Shown here piece after piece: positions 59,694 through 64,000 of a stretch of 64,000 nt of DNA. The first letter of the stretch is position 1. Every line of letters begins with the position of its first letter. The DNA comes from Pontibacillus salipaludis (GTDB lineage Bacteria; Bacillota; Bacilli; Bacillales; BH030062). The notes below the pieces were generated by a model. It was not told the DNA's origin. It worked only from the letters and a program-made list of their open reading frames with translations, and did not search any database. The stretch is taken from assembly GCF_014642405.1 (NCBI RefSeq), contig NZ_BMIN01000020.1:22776-86775 (forward strand), written 5' to 3'. Made by a program: the position numbers and the translations under genes.

Positions 59694-60227
59694 ATGGCTA
59701 GATATAAAGAAATAACAGTGGAGCATGATTTCTCATCTTCAGTTATTCTAAATGTCACCAATCAAGAGATAGATCTCACACCAGACCTTATCCTTAAAAG
59801 TGGAGAGCATCAAATCATTAGAGTTGAGGGAAAGAAGGGAGAATGTGAGCCACTATTTCACATTATCCATCCATTTAAGGAATGGAAAGCTGTGACGCTA
59901 TTACCTATTCCCTTAAGGGAACCTCCTCCAGGGGAAACCTACTTTCAATTCCTTCATTTAAATCCTGCTACTCAACCTGTCTCTGTGAAAGCTAGGTATG
60001 GTGACGTTTTACATAGCAACCTTCAATACAAAACGGCTATAGAACCTATTTTATTATATACCCCGATGGATGTACCTCTAGATATAACGAAAAGTGAGGA
60101 AGCTAAAACCATTTCTCTTGAGGGTTATGTAACACGACCAAACGTTTACACAATAGGTATCTACGTTGGAGATGAGGCTTCTCCATACTGGATCGTGCAT
60201 ATAAGAGGCGCCAAGTCAACAAATTGA
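59694..60227 (+). CDS. Hypothetical beta-rich cytosolic protein
   Basis: I do not recognise this 177-residue protein. It has no signal or membrane segment and looks beta-rich with regular short strands (SSVILNVTNQEIDLT, HQIIRVEGKKGE, PVSVKARYGDVLHS, TRPNVYTIGIYVGD). ATG 59694 follows GGGGGGAGG. It is probably cotranscribed with the cyclase 22 bases upstream, and could be an effector or partner of it (inference). Confidence 0.65.
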   Translation: MARYKEITVEHDFSSSVILNVTNQEIDLTPDLILKSGEHQIIRVEGKKGECEPLFHIIHPFKEWKAVTLLPIPLREPPPGETYFQFLHLNPATQPVSVKARYGDVLHSNLQYKTAIEPILLYTPMDVPLDITKSEEAKTISLEGYVTRPNVYTIGIYVGDEASPYWIVHIRGAKSTN

Positions 60228-60242
60228 CCTGGCGCCTCTTTT
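60205..60242. terminator. Bidirectional terminator
   Basis: AGAGGCGCCA-A-GTCA pairs with TGAC-C-TGGCGCCTCT, followed by T4. It lies between convergent genes. Confidence 0.9.
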
Positions 60243-60245
60243 ATA

Positions 60246-60758
60246 TTAACGGTATGCTTCAGCAGTTTTGTGATGTAGTTTTTTGTCTACATTCTTGCGA
60301 AGGAAAGGGATTACGTAGCGATCTAATCCATACTTTCCAGCGTTGTATCCAGCAACAAGGATGAAGATAGTTAAGATAACCATTTGTGGGTTTGTGCTTG
60401 TTGTACCACTTAATAAGAAGGCGAAATTCATTGTGATACCCATAAGTGCAGAGAATGTAGTAAAGATACCTAGAATAAGAGCAGCCCCAACAAGAATTTC
60501 TCCCCACATAACAAGGAAAGTAAACAATCCGCTATTTGGAATAGCAATCGTATCTAGAAAAGCAGCCCACCAGCCTTGAACAGCAGGATGTTCACCACTT
60601 GCTTTTCCAACTGCCCCTTGTAAGAAACCGTTGGCGTCAAAACCTGGACCAGTTAATTTATGAATTCCTGCCATAAACCATGTGTAACCTAAATATACTC
60701 GAATAATAGTTAATAGTGCAGCTACAATGTTGTTCTCACGCAATACTTTGTTAAACAT
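60246..60758 (-). CDS. DoxX-family membrane protein with a Rex-type upstream site
   Basis: The 170-residue protein has four helices and the DoxX start RVYLGYTWFMAGIHKLTGPGF, as in small subunits of thiosulfate:quinone oxidoreductase-like proteins, and ends in a basic tail. ATG 60758 follows AAGGAG by about 8 bases. A consensus Rex operator lies 130 bases upstream, suggesting control by the NADH/NAD+ ratio. Its partner enzyme is not evident nearby. Confidence 0.85.
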   Translation of the reverse strand: MFNKVLRENNIVAALLTIIRVYLGYTWFMAGIHKLTGPGFDANGFLQGAVGKASGEHPAVQGWWAAFLDTIAIPNSGLFTFLVMWGEILVGAALILGIFTTFSALMGITMNFAFLLSGTTSTNPQMVILTIFILVAGYNAGKYGLDRYVIPFLRKNVDKKLHHKTAEAYR

Positions 60759-60889
60759 AAGAACCACTCCTTGGGTACAATAGAAGTACCATTCAAATTT
60801 TTTGGGTCACTCAGGATGTGCCGGCTAGTTGTGAGTGATGTTTTCTTTACACTTATAATATATCATCAAAACAGCTGAAATGAATCAGT

Positions 60890-60907
60890 TTGTGAATTGG
60901 TTCACAA
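60890..60907 (-). promoter_or_regulatory. Rex redox-repressor binding site
   Basis: TTGTGAA-TTGG-TTCACAA matches the Rex consensus TTGTGAA-W4-TTCACAA in both arms. The palindrome extends to 11 bases per arm (60886-60911). It lies upstream of A/T-rich -10-like sequence (TATTAT/TATAAG on the minus strand near 60851-60858) that could drive the DoxX gene. Confidence 0.7.
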
Positions 60908-61000
60908 ACTGTTCAATGTTTTATGGCTAATGTGTGACAAGAAGGAGGCGTGAGTAACCTCTCCCTTATTAAGGATAGGGGTTAGGGAGGGAGAGAGTAG

Positions 61001-61033
61001 CAAAAAAGTAGAAAAGGAATTGTCCTTTTCTAC
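61001..61033 (-). terminator. Hairpin terminator upstream of the DoxX leader, for the protease gene
   Basis: GTAGAAAAGGA pairs with TCCTTTTCTAC, and T6 follows on the minus strand. It ends the protease transcript. Confidence 0.85.
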
Positions 61034-61054
61034 GTTGAGGCTTGATGATTCATT

Positions 61055-62233
61055 TTATTTTGACGGGGATTGTTCCTTGCTTCCTTTCAATAACTTTAGT
61101 TGGTCATTTTCATAGCCAATTAAGAAGGTGACATTATAGGTTTTAATTATGCGATCCTGGCTTTCATTATCTTGATTATTTTCTTGAATTTTCTCATGAA
61201 TGGTTTCTTTAGCTTCAAGGGTTACTTTGACCTGGTTACTTGCATTTACGTTAAGAGATAGATCAGACAAATCAATATCTATGGTATGAATGTATTGATC
61301 TCGGAATTCTTGGTAAGATTGTTTAGATTGCCATGTACTTCCAAGCATAGAGTAAGCACTAATGTAATCTCTCATGAGTAGACTCTCATGGAAGTAATGA
61401 ACTAAATACTTAGCGTCTTCTTTTAATTGCGATTCGGTTAGGTTAGGGTTGTCTGAAAAGCTTTCATATGTCAGGTCTTTAGTATCGGCATCCTCAGACC
61501 ACTTATCTAACTGGTCTTTAACGTTTTGCAACGGAAGACTAAAGCCAATTGATCCCTGTTCAGTTCCAGCTGAGTTGATTGCGATGACTTTTCCGGTTTT
61601 TTGATGTATGAGCGGACCGCCGCTATTCCCGTGAGTTATGGGAGCAGAAATTTGGTAAGCATCATGATAGGTGAAGTCGTTAATAGTGAACTCCCGATCT
61701 GTTCCAGAAATCGTACCCATTGTGACGGTATTTTGTAACCCAAGTGGACTTCCTACTGCAATAATATCATCACCGATTTCACCTATTTCCTTTAAGTCCA
61801 TATTCATAGGTGTTCGGTTTGAAAGTTGAGGAACACGCAAAAGGGCAATATCGTCTTCTTTACCAACTCCAATCACAGCAGCAGGATGCATTCTGGCGTC
61901 TGTAGTCTTAATGAAAACAGAGTCATACCCTTTAACTACATGAGCATTCGTTACAACGTCTCCTTTTTCGTTAAAAACAAAGCCTGAACCGATGCTTGAT
62001 TCCGTTTCATCTGACGCTTCGATTTGGACGACACTTTTTTCAGCTTCGTGAATGAGTGTCTTTAAATCAATTTGCCTTGACTGTTCACTGCCGGTGACTT
62101 CCTGAGCCAGTGCACTTGGCTTTTTTATAGGATCTTTATATGTTGTTTTATAAATGGAAATGATGGCTATAGCTGTAATCGCAATAATGAGAATGGTAAA
62201 GGTTATTGGAAGTCCTTTGTTGTTTTTTTCCAT
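61055..62233 (-). CDS. Membrane-anchored trypsin-like (HtrA/DegP-type) serine protease without a PDZ domain
   Basis: The 392-residue protein has an N-terminal membrane helix (ITFTILIIAITAIAIISIY) and a chymotrypsin-fold protease (about 75-235) with the triad His in TNAHVVKGYD, Asp in DDIALLRV and Ser in HGNSGGPLI. Instead of the usual PDZ domain the C-terminal ~150 residues are a helical, NTF2-like region (YFHESLLMRDYISAYSMLGS, followed by a beta-rich end). ATG 62233 follows AAGGAT. It is 24 bases after the zinc-ribbon gene and probably cotranscribed with it. Confidence 0.88.
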   Translation of the reverse strand: MEKNNKGLPITFTILIIAITAIAIISIYKTTYKDPIKKPSALAQEVTGSEQSRQIDLKTLIHEAEKSVVQIEASDETESSIGSGFVFNEKGDVVTNAHVVKGYDSVFIKTTDARMHPAAVIGVGKEDDIALLRVPQLSNRTPMNMDLKEIGEIGDDIIAVGSPLGLQNTVTMGTISGTDREFTINDFTYHDAYQISAPITHGNSGGPLIHQKTGKVIAINSAGTEQGSIGFSLPLQNVKDQLDKWSEDADTKDLTYESFSDNPNLTESQLKEDAKYLVHYFHESLLMRDYISAYSMLGSTWQSKQSYQEFRDQYIHTIDIDLSDLSLNVNASNQVKVTLEAKETIHEKIQENNQDNESQDRIIKTYNVTFLIGYENDQLKLLKGSKEQSPSK

Positions 62234-62256
62234 AATAATATCATCCTTATTCTGTG

Positions 62257-63411
62257 TTAATTTAAAAACCACTTCACTTTATTAATTTTTACCTTTAAAG
62301 CCTTGTGTACATCGTAGTGAGTGAATTCAAATTGCCCCACTTCGTCAGGATATAAAGTATCTGGATAGATAAAGACTTCATTTGTTCCGACTACCATTCC
62401 ATTTTTATTTAATAAATTGTAAGAGAGGGAGACGGATGTGATCGGAACAGTCGCTACACTATTAATTTTCCCTCTTACAACCAGGTTGTTTTGTTTATTG
62501 AGGGTATTTTCGATTTTAACAATTTCGACAGCGTCATTTTTATTTTTTTTATGTTCTTCTTCCGCTGCAATCATAGCTTGTTCAATTCGATTTTGCTGAG
62601 CCGTTTCAAATGCTGCTTTCTCTTTCTCAATTGTTGTTTTTAAACTTTGAAGCTTCTGGCTTTCAGGTGCATAGCGAAGCCCTTCGTCAACATAGCTTCG
62701 AGCTATAGAGAATTGATTTTGTTTTAAAGCTTCGTTCGCATTAGAGAAAGCATGGGAGATAATTTGTTCTTGTATCGTTGTGGCCATGTCCTGAGCTTTC
62801 TCATTTTGAATAGATTCTATTTGCCACAAAACACTTTTTAAATTTGATATGGAGGAATCCTGATTAATGTTCGCTTTTATTTGAGCTACTTTCGCTTTAT
62901 TTCGAATTGTAACAATATCTTCAATAAGCTTCTGGATTAACTCACCGTCCATGTTATTTAGTTTGGATTCAGCTTTTTCAATCTTCTTAAGAGCTTCTGG
63001 AAATTGCTCATTTGCTATGTAATACTTGGCATCTTGAAGGAGGGAATCTATTTGTATAGCTAGATCCATATACTGTTTATTCTGATGAGCTGCAGGGAAT
63101 TTAAAAGTGAGTTCAACAGCATCCTCAAAGTAATTTGCAGCAGATTCATACTTTCCTTCTAATGCTAATTTCTCCCCTTTTTCTAACTTTTCTTCAGCTT
63201 TCGTAGATTGGTGATCCATGAACCAGTAAGAGCCGCCTGTAAAAGTAATGCAAAAAAGCAGAACAGACAAAGGGAGGATCCACCATGTGTTAAAGCTTTT
63301 CTTATATTCTTTAGTCCTTGTATGTATATCTTCAGGAACTGATTTTCCGCAAGAGACACAATAGATCTCATCGCTATTTATTCTTGTTCCGCAATAGGGA
63401 CAATAAGCCAT
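62257..63411 (-). CDS. Zinc-ribbon, single-helix membrane protein with long coiled-coil/TPR region
   Basis: The 384-residue protein has an N-terminal zinc ribbon (CPYC and CVSC), a membrane helix (WILPLSVLLFCITFTGGSYWF, about residues 45-65), TPR-like helices (LEKGEKLALEGKYESAANYFEDAVEL, NEALKQNQFSIARSYVDEGL), a charged coiled coil, and a C-terminal FxLYD-like beta domain (VVRGKINSVATVPITSVSLSYNLLN). The order suggests a cytoplasmic zinc ribbon and a large outside part. ATG 63411 lacks a strong ribosome site. It precedes a protease gene. Confidence 0.8.
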   Translation of the reverse strand: MAYCPYCGTRINSDEIYCVSCGKSVPEDIHTRTKEYKKSFNTWWILPLSVLLFCITFTGGSYWFMDHQSTKAEEKLEKGEKLALEGKYESAANYFEDAVELTFKFPAAHQNKQYMDLAIQIDSLLQDAKYYIANEQFPEALKKIEKAESKLNNMDGELIQKLIEDIVTIRNKAKVAQIKANINQDSSISNLKSVLWQIESIQNEKAQDMATTIQEQIISHAFSNANEALKQNQFSIARSYVDEGLRYAPESQKLQSLKTTIEKEKAAFETAQQNRIEQAMIAAEEEHKKNKNDAVEIVKIENTLNKQNNLVVRGKINSVATVPITSVSLSYNLLNKNGMVVGTNEVFIYPDTLYPDEVGQFEFTHYDVHKALKVKINKVKWFLN

Positions 63412-63613
63412 AGTTTCACCATCTTTCGAGCATCTAATGTTGATACTAGTAGTTTATCATAATCCTTTTGGAAGAAGCACCCATATTTTTGGGGGATAAA
63501 TTATTAAGAAGAACATCAACATCAGCTAACGCACTTTGTTTTTAAAAAAGTAAATATTTTGTGGCATTTTCTGATAAAATACAAATGAACATACATATTA
63601 GGGGGTGGACGTA

Positions 63614-63703
63614 ATGGGTGAAATGTTTCAAGTCGTGTTTGGGATTGTTTCCTTAGTGATCCTACTAGTAAATATTGGTTTTTGCATTTTTGATCATGGT
63701 TAA
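63614..63703 (+). CDS. 29-residue single-helix membrane peptide
   Basis: ATG 63614 is preceded by AGGGGGTGG and begins a 29-codon frame whose product is almost one membrane helix (VVFGIVSLVILLVNIGFCIF) with a short acidic head and DHG tail. A strong terminator follows 7 bases after the stop, which supports a real short transcript. It is too long for a quorum pheromone and resembles small stress or sporulation membrane peptides, but I recognise no family. A toxin role is possible and unproven. Confidence 0.6.
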   Translation: MGEMFQVVFGIVSLVILLVNIGFCIFDHG

Positions 63704-63710
63704 AATAAAC

Positions 63711-63742
63711 AAGGCCCCTTCAATACAGAAGGGGCTTTTTTA
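63711..63742 (+). terminator. Terminator after the micro-protein gene
   Basis: AAGGCCCCTTC pairs with GAAGGGGCTT, followed by T6. Confidence 0.92.
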
Positions 63743-63804
63743 TTTAGATTTGTATTAGTTTAATTTTGTTTCCTTATAGTAAAGCTCTGTTAATGCTGAT
63801 TTTC

Positions 63805-64000
63805 TTCCAAAAAAGGCGCCCTTATTTGGAACACTCGAAGCTGAGACACATTTGTGAAGATGGGTCCGTTACGCTTGTCGAGTGGTTGGGGTGTATGGGG
63901 AACGACTCGCTTTCCGCGGGCGAGCTGTCGAGCCTCCTCGTTCGCTAGCGCTCTCTGTGGGGTCTCGTCGACCTCTTTCTCCCGCAGGAGTCTCCCCGTT
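63805..64000 (+). repeat. GC-rich palindromic repeat, copy 9 (cut by the window end)
   Basis: After CCTTATTTGGAACACTCG comes AAGCTGAGACACATTTGTG, GGGTCCGTTACGCTTG, GGGGAACGACTCGCTTTCCGCGGG and GCAGGAGTCTC, all family signatures. The right wing lies beyond the window. Confidence 0.85.

Noticed and set aside
63766..63948. Open frame over repeat copy 9
   Set aside because: Repeat-derived and without ribosome site.

Overview
The window reads as chromosomal DNA of a low-GC, endospore-forming Bacillaceae, most like a pigmented, salt-tolerant genus such as Halobacillus or Pontibacillus (inference). Support: AGGAGG-type ribosome sites almost everywhere, relatives of B. subtilis YtxG/YtxH, YhdN, YfmJ, YndM and YwpF, a YjcZ-type sporulation micro-protein, a BCCT osmolyte carrier, an NhaP-type antiporter, a Ktr/Trk K+ channel subunit and a full C30 carotenoid locus. 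I see no tRNA, rRNA, CRISPR array, prophage, transposase or replication origin.

Layout. 1-1.8 kb: end of a Fur-family (Zur-like) gene and a zinc-binding lipoprotein gene with a twin Zur-type operator. 1.9-3.3 kb: ECF sigma/anti-sigma pair. 3.3-3.9 kb: two GC-rich palindromic repeats. 4-9.6 kb: a duplicated cell-surface protein, an HxlR/DoxX divergon, a YihY-type membrane protein and a YtxG-YtxG-YtxH stress operon. 9.8-13.5 kb: BCCT carrier, then cidA-cidB with their LysR regulator; cidA appears to start at AUU. 13.7-18.3 kb: P-loop kinase, quinone reductase-like enzyme, CoA-disulfide reductase family enzyme, amidohydrolase. 18.6-20.5 kb: second ECF sigma/anti-sigma pair. 20.5-29 kb: YhdN aldo-keto reductase, TetR-OsmC operon, penicillin-acylase-family enzyme, antiporter, sirtuin, nitroreductase. 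29.5-36.7 kb: ABC exporter, methyltransferase, two active rhodaneses under a CsoR/CstR-like operator, a degenerate rhodanese/metallo-beta-lactamase fusion, a VOC protein. 37-47 kb: acetyltransferase, CorA, DedA, SDR, HD phosphohydrolase-like protein, KtrB/D and a PAS-GGDEF-EAL protein. 47.2-47.9 kb: YjcZ micro-gene and two more repeats. 48-57.7 kb: radical SAM protein, then two convergent carotenoid operons. 58-63.7 kb: PAS-GGDEF cyclase, a Rex-site-linked DoxX gene, an HtrA-like protease beside a zinc-ribbon/coiled-coil membrane protein, and a 29-residue membrane peptide.

How it fits together: most genes are housekeeping or stress functions (zinc, osmolytes, K+, Na+, redox and thiol chemistry, pigments) in short operons closed by strong hairpin terminators. 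The clearest structure not explained by genes is a family of about nine GC-rich, ~150-260 bp imperfect palindromes scattered between genes. Their stem arms differ from copy to copy but stay base-paired within most copies. Other unusual points are the two probable non-AUG start codons (AUU for cidA, CUG for the YndM-like gene), the pseudoenzyme next to the rhodaneses, the duplicated four-histidine surface protein, and a terminator that coincides with the start of the next gene.
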